A stretch of DNA of 64,000 nt from Lancefieldella parvula_C (GTDB lineage Bacteria > Actinomycetota > Coriobacteriia > Coriobacteriales > Atopobiaceae): positions 1 through 64,000 of the forward strand of contig NZ_JRND01000019.1 in NCBI RefSeq assembly GCF_000758945.1. Reading direction: 5' to 3'. Below, one piece after another: positions 25,735 through 33,447 of this stretch. The notes under the pieces were generated by a model that worked only from the letters and a program-made list of their open reading frames with translations, was not told the origin of the DNA and ran no database searches. Position 1 is the stretch's first letter. Each line of letters opens with the position of its first letter. The translations under genes were made by a program, and so were the position numbers.

Positions 25735-26703
25735 TTATGCATCTTTTTCTAAATCCTGAACGATTTTTTCCAAACGAAGCAATCGGTGATACATAGCGGA
25801 CTTGGATACGGGTGGTACAAACGACTCCCCCAGTGCTGATAATGACAGCTCAGGGTTATCTTTTCGTGCAAGACAAAAATCTCTGACCGCTGGCGGCAGG
25901 GCTCTGAGTCCAATGAGTTTCTCGGCCTTTTCTATGAGCGCTAACTGGTCTGCTGCTGCATTTGAAGACCGCGTTTGATTAGCCATCTCTGCGTTAACAA
26001 CTCGGTTTACGTTGTTGCGATAATGCTTTTGCACACGCGTAAACGCAATAGCGCGCGCCATAGTGGGCGCACCAATCTCTCGCAAAAACTTGATGATATC
26101 GTCAGAGCTCTTAAGGTAGACGGCATAAATTTCTCTGGTGCGCATCAAAGCGTTGGTATGACGGTTACGATGATTAAGGCGTGCCTTAACGCCAATGGAT
26201 CCCATGAGTTTTACCAGTTCAGAGGCAAATCTTTCACCCGAGACAGCAATCTCTAGGTGAAAATCTTTTAAGGGATCAGCCAAAAATCCACCCGCCATAA
26301 ATGCTCCGCGCAAAAAAGCACGCTGCGCTTGCTTGGTGCGAATAACACTCTTTGGAATGCCGCTTACCAGGCCTTCTCCCGGTATGTAAATACCAAGAGC
26401 AGAAAGCGCTTCTGCAAGCGAATCCTGGTTAGAAATCTCAAGCAAATAGTTGCGTTTCTTATGCATGATAGAGCGACGGTACTCAACGGAAGTACCCAGA
26501 TCAAACAGACGGCGAGAAGAACTAATAACTGTGCGGGCAACCGTGCCAGTCTCGGTAACAATGCGAACGGCAAATTTACCAGGGCCGTGCATCGACAACG
26601 TTCCAGAAACACGAATAAGCGCAGAAAGCTGTGCTAATTCGCACTCCGTCTGAAGTTCTGGTACGCTGACCAGCTCATTTTTTACCAGGGCTGTATAGGA
26701 CAT
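25735..26703 (-). CDS. whiA: DNA-binding regulator WhiA
   Basis: A 322-residue WhiA with the LAGLIDADG-like N-terminal domain (including LRGAFMAGGFLADP) and a C-terminal helix-turn-helix (LSLSALGESFVPPVSKSAMYHRL). In Streptomyces WhiA activates sporulation genes; in non-sporulating Gram-positives it affects cell division. Here it sits between rapZ and gap, 13 nt after rapZ. The yvcK gene that usually lies between rapZ and whiA is not present. Confidence 0.95.
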   Translation of the reverse strand: MSYTALVKNELVSVPELQTECELAQLSALIRVSGTLSMHGPGKFAVRIVTETGTVARTVISSSRRLFDLGTSVEYRRSIMHKKRNYLLEISNQDSLAEALSALGIYIPGEGLVSGIPKSVIRTKQAQRAFLRGAFMAGGFLADPLKDFHLEIAVSGERFASELVKLMGSIGVKARLNHRNRHTNALMRTREIYAVYLKSSDDIIKFLREIGAPTMARAIAFTRVQKHYRNNVNRVVNAEMANQTRSSNAAADQLALIEKAEKLIGLRALPPAVRDFCLARKDNPELSLSALGESFVPPVSKSAMYHRLLRLEKIVQDLEKDA

Positions 26704-26716
26704 GGTGGGCTAACTT

Positions 26717-27634
26717 CTACTCAGCCTGCTGAGACTTCTTCTGAGCCGCATCAAGATCGCGATGGAAAAGCGTTACGCGATATCCCTGGCTGGTAAGATG
26801 CTCTGCCGTAGCACGTGCGATTGCAACACTTCTATGCTGGCCGCCTGTACAACCTACCGCAATAGAGAGCAAACTCTTGCCTTCCTGCACATAGCCAGGC
26901 ATAACCACGTCAAGCAACTCAAACCAAGACTTAAGGAATTTCTTGGTAGTGCCATGCGTAAGGACAAACTGAGCTACTGGCTCGTCAAGGCCGGTAAGTG
27001 GCCTGAGCCCTGGATCATAGTAAGGATTAGGCAGGAAGCGCACGTCAATCATAAGGTCAGCCTCAACGGGCAAACCATTTTTGAAGCCAAAGGAAAATAC
27101 GCTGACATCCATGAGCTGCTGTTCAGCAAGCTCTGAAAATGCACGACGAAGACGGCTCTTGAGCGTATTAGTACGCATAGATGAGGTATCTAGGACCACA
27201 TCTGCCAGCGCTTTTATGTCCTGTAGCTGTGCGCGTTCCTTAGAAATTGCAGATGAGAGATTTTCTCCCTCCTGCGCTAAAGGATGACGACGGCGATTCT
27301 CGCTATAGCGACGCATAAGTACTTCGTCTGAGGAGTCCAGATAAACAATCTTGTACGTGAGCTCGTGATCTGCAAGAGACTTCAGAGCTTCAGAGATGTC
27401 ATCAAAAAGACCTTGCGAGCGCAAATCGCAGGTAACGGCCAAGTGGCGGCCAACACCTGTGTTAATGCCCACAAGGTTAGAAAGCTGCAAAATAAGAGCT
27501 GGTGGCAGGTTATCAATACAGAAATAACCCATGTCCTCAAACACATGAAGCGCCTGCGTGCGACCCGATCCAGACATACCCGTAATAATGACAATGTCGG
27601 GAATAACTGAAGGTGTAGGATCGTTTTTCTTCAC
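26717..27634 (-). CDS. rapZ: RapZ family nucleotide-binding protein
   Basis: A 305-residue P-loop protein, YvcJ/RapZ family. The Walker A motif is GMSGSGRT (19-26), with Arg where most P-loops have Lys, a form I recall also from other actinobacterial members. The C-terminal half has the conserved GCTGGQHRSVAIA motif. In E. coli RapZ controls glucosamine-6-phosphate synthase through RNase E; that role is not established here. The start codon is GTG with AAGGAG at 5 nt. It is first gene of the whiA/gap block and directly follows the sialic-acid genes. Confidence 0.94.
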   Translation of the reverse strand: MKKNDPTPSVIPDIVIITGMSGSGRTQALHVFEDMGYFCIDNLPPALILQLSNLVGINTGVGRHLAVTCDLRSQGLFDDISEALKSLADHELTYKIVYLDSSDEVLMRRYSENRRRHPLAQEGENLSSAISKERAQLQDIKALADVVLDTSSMRTNTLKSRLRRAFSELAEQQLMDVSVFSFGFKNGLPVEADLMIDVRFLPNPYYDPGLRPLTGLDEPVAQFVLTHGTTKKFLKSWFELLDVVMPGYVQEGKSLLSIAVGCTGGQHRSVAIARATAEHLTSQGYRVTLFHRDLDAAQKKSQQAE

Positions 27635-27680
27635 AGGCGCTCCTTAAATACGTGACGAGAAAACCTTACCGCTCCAAGCG

Positions 27681-28370
27681 TTAATCCTCAAGTGCTGCAG
27701 CAAACCAAGAGGTAATTGAAGTTGGATGTGTAATGGCTGTACCTGAAACAACTGCCCAAGCGCCTGCATCCAGAGCATCTTTTGCGTCTTGTGGTGTGTG
27801 GACGTGACCCTCGCAAATAATGGCAATACCTGGGAATTCAGTGGTTGCCTGCTTGAGAAGAGCAATGTCAGGACCATCGTCAAGCGTTGTATCAATAGCA
27901 GCCTTGTTGTGAGAAAGTGTGGTTGAAACAAGGTCACAACCAGCAGCAACAGCGCGACGAATATCATCCATAGTCATGCAGTCAGCCATAATCAGCACGT
28001 CAGACTCTGCGCGCAGAGCTGCAACGGTCTCTTTAAAGGTTCTACCATCTGGCCTTGGACGGTCTGTTGCATCCAGGGCAACAACATCTGCGCCAGCATG
28101 AATACAAGCACGCGCATGACGAAGCGTAGGAGTAATGTAGACGCCTTCATGACCCTCTTTCCAGAGGCCAATAACAGGAATTTCAACTCTGCCTTTAATG
28201 GCAGAGATGTCAGACAAACCCTGGCACCTAATAGCTGCTGCGCCGCCAAGTTCACAAGCGCGAGCAATCTGAGCCATGGTCTCTGGATGCCTCATAGGCT
28301 CACCAGGATACGCCTGGACGCTGACAATGAGTTTTCCTTTAAGTGACTCAACAAGCTCTGAATATGCCAC
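27681..28370 (-). CDS. nanE: N-acetylmannosamine-6-phosphate 2-epimerase
   Basis: A 229-residue TIM-barrel enzyme converting ManNAc-6-P to GlcNAc-6-P. Diagnostic NanE motifs are GLWKEGHEG with the catalytic K71, DATDRPRP and CEGHVHTP. The start is GTG preceded by GAGGAG. It is the last gene of the sialic-acid island, 46 nt before rapZ. Confidence 0.95.
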   Translation of the reverse strand: MAYSELVESLKGKLIVSVQAYPGEPMRHPETMAQIARACELGGAAAIRCQGLSDISAIKGRVEIPVIGLWKEGHEGVYITPTLRHARACIHAGADVVALDATDRPRPDGRTFKETVAALRAESDVLIMADCMTMDDIRRAVAAGCDLVSTTLSHNKAAIDTTLDDGPDIALLKQATTEFPGIAIICEGHVHTPQDAKDALDAGAWAVVSGTAITHPTSITSWFAAALED

Positions 28371-28437
28371 GGTATTCTCCTCACAAGAATGTACGTACGT
28401 TAAAGGTATGTGTCTTTGCGGCGTGCTGGATCAACAA

Positions 28438-28480
28438 GCCAAGTCAGCAAGCCAAGTCAGCAAGCTATTAGTGACTTGGC
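28438..28480 (-). terminator. Hairpin with two alternative left arms between the ROK kinase and nanE
   Basis: GCCAAGTCA occurs twice (28438-28446 and 28451-28459) and both copies can pair with TGACTTGGC at 28472-28480. There is no T tail, so it may be a regulatory or processing structure rather than a terminator. Confidence 0.4.
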
Positions 28481-28489
28481 GCTTCTTGC

Positions 28490-29479
28490 CTAAAGACGTG
28501 TCTCTAAATAGCCGGGTAGAACAAGGTTTTCTGCAGCGCCAATAAGAGGGGCTTCTCCACCAAGCGTGCCCTTCACAATAGGTGTTGCCTGAACAGGAGG
28601 CATGGCCTGCAGCTTAAATGCAGCTTCAAGTGCCTCGTGCCAGTACTTACCGCACTCTGCAACAGAGCCAGACAGGATGATGACAGAAGGGTCAAGCATA
28701 TTGCACATGCTGCCCAAAACCTCACCAAGTGCGCGGCCTGAGCGCTCCTCTGCAGCCTGAGCGATCTTCTCGCCAGCAAGGGCCCTGCGGTCAATCTCAG
28801 CGCCATCAAGAGCAGAACCGTCTTCAAGTGTGTCGGAGCCACCAAGGCGGACGTACTCGCGAATAATGCCAGGACCTGCGGAAACAGGCTCAAGGTGAGA
28901 AGTTCCACCACAAGGACAATCAACGCCTGCAGCTGCTGGAGTTGCAACGTGACCAATGTGACCAGCCTCGTCGTGAGCACCCAGCATCAAGATGCCGTGG
29001 TTCACAAAAGCGCCACCAATACCCGTGCCAACTGCTACGGTTAGAACGCTGTCTTTGCCGTGGCCAGCACCGTGACGAGCCTCGCCCAGAGCATGAGCGT
29101 GAACGTCATTGAGGACGCTGCAGGAAAGGTCAAACTCGCTGGTAACTGCAGAGCCAAGAGCGGTTCCGCCCCAGCCGGGCATAAGCTCATTTGCGTAGGT
29201 AATGTCGCCCGTACGAGGGTCAACAACACCAGCAGAAGAAATACCCACGCCAGAGATAGTAAGGCCCAGCTCTTCTGCGCGAGCAAGTGCCTCTCTAATT
29301 GCCTGGAGAACGGTGGCAAGAACCTGCTTGCCACCCTCATTTGCGTTAGTTGGGACCTTCTTTACGGACTGGACGTTTGGAGCGTCAGTGCCGTTAAGGG
29401 TGACTATGCCACAGGCGATTTTTGTGCCGCCAATATCAACGGTGCAAACATGTGTTGGAGAAACAAACTTAGAGTCCAT
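28490..29479 (-). CDS. nanK: ROK family kinase, probable N-acetylmannosamine kinase
   Basis: A 329-residue ROK sugar kinase. The phosphate loop is DIGGTK (15-20). The catalytic ELxxD-type region reads SVLNDVHAHALGEA. In the zinc-binding segment AGHIGH is followed by CPCGGTSHLE: the usual third cysteine of CxCGxxGCxE is His here. By context it phosphorylates ManNAc, the product of the lyase and substrate source of NanE. A glucokinase or other ROK role is possible but less likely in this cluster. Confidence 0.85.
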   Translation of the reverse strand: MDSKFVSPTHVCTVDIGGTKIACGIVTLNGTDAPNVQSVKKVPTNANEGGKQVLATVLQAIREALARAEELGLTISGVGISSAGVVDPRTGDITYANELMPGWGGTALGSAVTSEFDLSCSVLNDVHAHALGEARHGAGHGKDSVLTVAVGTGIGGAFVNHGILMLGAHDEAGHIGHVATPAAAGVDCPCGGTSHLEPVSAGPGIIREYVRLGGSDTLEDGSALDGAEIDRRALAGEKIAQAAEERSGRALGEVLGSMCNMLDPSVIILSGSVAECGKYWHEALEAAFKLQAMPPVQATPIVKGTLGGEAPLIGAAENLVLPGYLETRL

Positions 29480-29494
29480 GGTGTCCCCTCTTGT

Positions 29495-30418
29495 TTAGAG
29501 AAGGCCGTTTGCAATAAGAACCTGCTTGATTGCCTCACGGTTCTGGCCATCAAGTGGCTTAACAGGACGAGGCATCTGGTCAGAATCAAAGATTCCCATG
29601 AGGTTAAGTGCGCACTTGAATGCGCCAACGCCAGCACCATAGCCCTGAACGCCTGAAGTGACATCAAAGATGTGGGAAATCTCGTTGAGTCGGTCCTGCT
29701 CACGCTTGACCTCTGCCCAGTTACCTTCCTGAGCTGCCTTCCACATGCGGACGTAGCCCTCTGGCTCAACATTAGCAAGACCAGGGACAGAACCGTCAGC
29801 GCCAGAAAGAAGAGCGCCGTCAACAACAATCTCGTGACCAGTCAGAAGGGTCAGAGGGTGACCGTTCTTCTCGTTCTCCTGAACAAGATACCTGAAGGAA
29901 ACGTCATCGCCAGAAGAGTCTTTAACGCCTGCAAGAACGCCCTCTGCGCCCAGGCGAGCAAGCATCTTCCAAGGAAGCTTGGTGTGAACGCAGACAGGAA
30001 TATCGTATGCAAACAGAGGTGCGTCCAGCTCCTGGTGAAGGATGCGGAAGTGCTCCTCAATATCAGCTGGGCCACCAAGTGCGTAGAAAGGAGCGGTTGC
30101 TACAAGAGCATCTGCACCCAGTGCGAGGGCACGACGACCGTGCTCCAGGACGCGCTCGGTCTCGGTATCAATGATGCCCACAAGGACCGGAACGCGGTGG
30201 TCAACAATGCGGACAGCCTCGCGAACAATCTGATCACGACGCTCATCAGTTGCAAAGACAACCTCGCCAGAAGAGCCAAGGAAGAACAGGCCGTCTACGC
30301 CAGCCTCAATGAGACGGTTAATGGAGCGCTCAAACGACACAACATCAAGCTGATGATCTGGGGTATCTGGGGTTACAACTGGTGGAACAACACCGCTAAA
30401 TGGTACGTTACTGGACAT
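29495..30418 (-). CDS. nanA: N-acetylneuraminate lyase (DHDPS/NAL superfamily)
   Basis: A 307-residue class I aldolase. The substrate carboxylate loop is GSSGE (48-52), the catalytic tyrosine is Y138 (YDIP) and the Schiff-base lysine K166 (AGVKDSSG). These are shared by dihydrodipicolinate synthases and sialic acid lyases; the position next to nanK, nanE and a sialic-acid-type transporter favours cleavage of Neu5Ac to ManNAc and pyruvate. GAAAGGAT precedes the ATG. Confidence 0.82.
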   Translation of the reverse strand: MSSNVPFSGVVPPVVTPDTPDHQLDVVSFERSINRLIEAGVDGLFFLGSSGEVVFATDERRDQIVREAVRIVDHRVPVLVGIIDTETERVLEHGRRALALGADALVATAPFYALGGPADIEEHFRILHQELDAPLFAYDIPVCVHTKLPWKMLARLGAEGVLAGVKDSSGDDVSFRYLVQENEKNGHPLTLLTGHEIVVDGALLSGADGSVPGLANVEPEGYVRMWKAAQEGNWAEVKREQDRLNEISHIFDVTSGVQGYGAGVGAFKCALNLMGIFDSDQMPRPVKPLDGQNREAIKQVLIANGLL

Positions 30419-30535
30419 GCTTTATCCTTTCACACGTTGGAAAATCCAACTGGTTTCATACAACAATGTACTGAAGTAGCCGACCAAAGCATTGATCAAA
30501 AGCAACTTCAAAGAACCTACGTAATTATAGTCCGC

Positions 30536-31522
30536 TTAGTTATGACAAAGTTCTGATATAACCTCGCAGAGATAGTTGATTTGCTCGTTCTCAAATTGAT
30601 TGATGCGCTCGTGCCCAAACTTGGGGTACACACGCATCTCTTTCTGCCCCGGCAGGCGATTGTACAGCGCAAACATTCCCTCAGTTGGTGCACTCTGGTC
30701 CAGCAGGGCCGTTCCGATAAGCGCGGGCACTCGCACCAGCTCGGCCGCGCACGCGCTGTCGAGAAGACCAACCGCGTCGATAGCTGCATCTGACTGCGGA
30801 GTGTCTCCGCACCCAACATGTGCGCGCAGGGTTGTTGCGTTGTCGGCAAAGAGCGGATTCAGCGCCATGGTAGCGCTCACTTCCTTGGGCAAAAGCGCAG
30901 CCGCAAACAAAGCCTGCGAGCCGCCTAGACCTTCTCCCCAGATGACGGTTGTGCGCCCGAGGAAGCGCGAGGCAACCGCGGTGGTTACCAGCGCGTCGTC
31001 GATGAGCTGCTTGAGCGTGGAGGATGCGGCGTCATCCGGGTTGATGAGTGCGTGAGCAAGCTCCTCTGCGGTAAGCGCTCCCCTCCAAGCGTCTTTGAGC
31101 TGGGCTGCGCATGGACGAGCTTCCAGGGCCACAACGGGCAGACCAAGTGCCGAGAAGCGCAAAAGGTGCAGCCAGCTGCGCACTCCCCGACCAAGATCGG
31201 AGAAGAGCGCCACTGCTGGCAGCTCTGTCGTTGCTGACGGCTCAGCCGCCGGCAGGGCCTCTACTGCGGTGATCAGCTCTGCCGCCGATGCACCCGCTGG
31301 GAGAACGACACGAGCGCTCAGTTGCGTCTGGTCAGTTGAGGTAAAGGTAAGGCGCTTAAACGTTGCAGTCTGGGTAGCGGACGGAAGCTCAACCACACTC
31401 TCTACGTGCGCATTTTGTGCAAACGCTACAGATGGCTCCCAAAATGATTCAAAGTTTGATGGTCTAAGCCAAGCGCCTCGATAAGAGCGAGCATCTTCAA
31501 GTCTTTGTGTTAAACCCCTCAT
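30536..31522 (-). CDS. AXE1-family esterase paralogue lacking the nucleophilic serine
   Basis: A 328-residue alpha/beta-hydrolase related to the acetylxylan esterase/cephalosporin-C deacetylase family and to the gene directly upstream. Where that neighbour has the nucleophile motif GASQGG, this protein has GEGLGG (196-201), so the serine position (198) is glycine. The acid and base candidates D275 (LLDQSAP) and H304 (KFGHERI) remain. It is therefore probably not a conventional serine esterase; it may bind ligand, serve as a subunit, or be decaying. Base composition is more GC-rich than that of the rest of the island. It overlaps the upstream gene by 4 nt. Confidence 0.75.
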   Translation of the reverse strand: MRGLTQRLEDARSYRGAWLRPSNFESFWEPSVAFAQNAHVESVVELPSATQTATFKRLTFTSTDQTQLSARVVLPAGASAAELITAVEALPAAEPSATTELPAVALFSDLGRGVRSWLHLLRFSALGLPVVALEARPCAAQLKDAWRGALTAEELAHALINPDDAASSTLKQLIDDALVTTAVASRFLGRTTVIWGEGLGGSQALFAAALLPKEVSATMALNPLFADNATTLRAHVGCGDTPQSDAAIDAVGLLDSACAAELVRVPALIGTALLDQSAPTEGMFALYNRLPGQKEMRVYPKFGHERINQFENEQINYLCEVISELCHN

Positions 31523-32559
31523 GCTTTCACCTCGCCTTCTGCTTGAGCGGGAAATGACGAGTTCAACTCTTCAAGAGCTTGCTCTCCCTTGTCTGAGCAG
31601 AAGAAGTCAATGATTTTATCGTCAAAATCGCCAATCTCTTCATGCGCATACCCGGGATACAACAAGTGTCTCTTTGGGCAGGTCAAGGCATTGTAAGCTG
31701 CAAGCTGAGCCTCTGGAGGAACTACCGGATCATCAAGTCCGGTGCCAAAAAGCACAGGACAGGTAACCAGGCGTGCAAAATTAGCTGAATCAATATAGGC
31801 AAGCTTTGCAAAGACCTCATCAACGCGAGAACCATCTGCGTCAAACCAGCGGGAATAATAACGGATGCCCTCGTAGGCAACCTCATCAGCATTAAGTTCC
31901 CACACACACCTAAAATCAGTGAGGAAGGGGTAAAGAATTGCTGCCCTGTTGATGAGGCCTTGGTTAAGTGCGCAGGTGGCAAGGCCAATTCCGCCACCCT
32001 GCGAGGCGCCGTTTACAAAAACGCGATCTGTATCAATTCCTTCAAGCTGGCGAACAATTCTGCAGAGCAAGCGAATATTCTGATACAAATGAACAAAGTA
32101 AAGGTCCTCTACAGGTCCATCTAGTCCGAGCACCAAGTGACCCGAGACGGTAGTGCTCTTATATGAGCTTCCGTCCAAACTACGACCACCCTGCCCAGGG
32201 TTATCAAGCGCAATGAGCGAGCAGCCCAAGCCTAAAAATGAGCTCTGCTCAAACCAGCTGCGAGAAGATCCTGGATAGCCATGGAACTGTAAAACAAGCG
32301 GAGTTTGTACATCTAAGGCAGTCTGTGGACGCAGGTACTTTGCGTAGACTTCCGCACCATCAATGCCTACAAATGTAAGATCAAAAAAATGAGCTGAAGC
32401 AGTTGACGTGACCTCTGTTGAAGGAACAATCTGCCAGCTGAGAGGAGCGTTATCTGCTTCCTCCATACGTGCCTTCCAAAACGCCTCAAAATCCGAAGGA
32501 TAGGGCGTCAAAGCATGAGCTGCCTTCAATTCTGCAAGCTCAAGCGTTTCTTGGTGCAT
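31519..32559 (-). CDS. Acetylxylan esterase family protein, probable sialic acid O-acetylesterase
   Basis: A 346-residue AXE1-family alpha/beta-hydrolase with an intact catalytic triad: S186 in NGASQGGG, D276 in GLDDPVVPP and H306 in GYAHEEI. Family members remove acetyl groups from sugars; in a sialic-acid island the natural role would be de-O-acetylation of sialic acids before the lyase step, which is inferred. The start at 32559 has AGGTGG 5 nt upstream; an in-frame upstream start would add 17 residues. No signal peptide, so it acts in the cytoplasm after uptake. Confidence 0.8.
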   Translation of the reverse strand: MHQETLELAELKAAHALTPYPSDFEAFWKARMEEADNAPLSWQIVPSTEVTSTASAHFFDLTFVGIDGAEVYAKYLRPQTALDVQTPLVLQFHGYPGSSRSWFEQSSFLGLGCSLIALDNPGQGGRSLDGSSYKSTTVSGHLVLGLDGPVEDLYFVHLYQNIRLLCRIVRQLEGIDTDRVFVNGASQGGGIGLATCALNQGLINRAAILYPFLTDFRCVWELNADEVAYEGIRYYSRWFDADGSRVDEVFAKLAYIDSANFARLVTCPVLFGTGLDDPVVPPEAQLAAYNALTCPKRHLLYPGYAHEEIGDFDDKIIDFFCSDKGEQALEELNSSFPAQAEGEVKA

Positions 32560-32625
32560 TGATCCACCTAACAAGCTAAAAGAGCGCAGCCTAAGCTGCG
32601 CTCTGGTCAAACAAAAACGAAAGCG

Positions 32626-33447
32626 CTACTCACCCAGTTTTGGATGAAGCAAAGATGGCGCAGCACCCAAAAGCGTCTTTGTGTAAGGATCTGTTGGATG
32701 CTCAAAGACCTGCTTAGCGGGACCATCTTCCATGATCTGACCATGATTCATAACAATGATGCGGTCAGAAACATAGCGAACGGTCTGGATATCGTGCGAA
32801 ATAAAGATCATCGAGAGACCCAGCTCAGACTTAAGGTCTGTAAGCAGGTTCAAGATCTGTGCACGAACAGAAACGTCCAATGCGGAAGTAGGCTCGTCAG
32901 CAATGATTGCCGATGGATTCAGAGAAAGCGCACGTGCAATAGCAACACGCTGACGCTGACCACCAGAAAGCTGACCAGGAAGGGCGCGAAGTGCTGAATG
33001 TGGCAGTCCAACCAGGCTGACCAGCTCATTAATACGGGCTTCTCGCTCCTGCTCTGTTCCTACCTTATGTACCAGCAGTGGATCCATAAGCTGATCTTTA
33101 ACAATCATGCGAGGGTTAAGAGCAGTTGCTGGGTCCTGGAAAACAACGGAGACAACGCGGCCAATCTGCTTCCTGAGCTCTGGAGTACGCTTGGTAACAT
33201 CCATTCCCTTGAAGTACACATGACCAGACGTTGGTGACTGAAGACCACACATGACATTTGCGGTAGTGGACTTTCCGCAGCCAGACTCACCAACAATACC
33301 AATGGTCTCGCCAGGCATAAGCTTGAGAGAAACATTCTGTACTGCGTGGACCTTATTAGGCTTAAAGATTGAGCCAGTACGCGTCTTAAACGTAACCGAA
33401 ATATCATCGAGGAAGATAATTGGCTGCTCTTCAGTTGTTGTAGCCAT
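32626..33447 (-). CDS. satD: ABC transporter ATPase, OppF/SatD type
   Basis: A 273-residue ATPase with Walker A GESGCGKS, signature LSGGQRQR, Walker B IIADEP and a short OppF-like tail. It follows the permease-ATPase fusion directly: its ribosome binding site AAGGAGG lies inside the last codons of that gene. It is the second ATPase of the proposed sialic-acid transporter. Confidence 0.85.
   Translation of the reverse strand: MATTTEEQPIIFLDDISVTFKTRTGSIFKPNKVHAVQNVSLKLMPGETIGIVGESGCGKSTTANVMCGLQSPTSGHVYFKGMDVTKRTPELRKQIGRVVSVVFQDPATALNPRMIVKDQLMDPLLVHKVGTEQEREARINELVSLVGLPHSALRALPGQLSGGQRQRVAIARALSLNPSAIIADEPTSALDVSVRAQILNLLTDLKSELGLSMIFISHDIQTVRYVSDRIIVMNHGQIMEDGPAKQVFEHPTDPYTKTLLGAAPSLLHPKLGE

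Noticed and set aside
28431..28480. Short direct repeats considered as a CRISPR remnant
   Set aside because: Only two 13-bp units plus an inverted arm; explained better as a hairpin.
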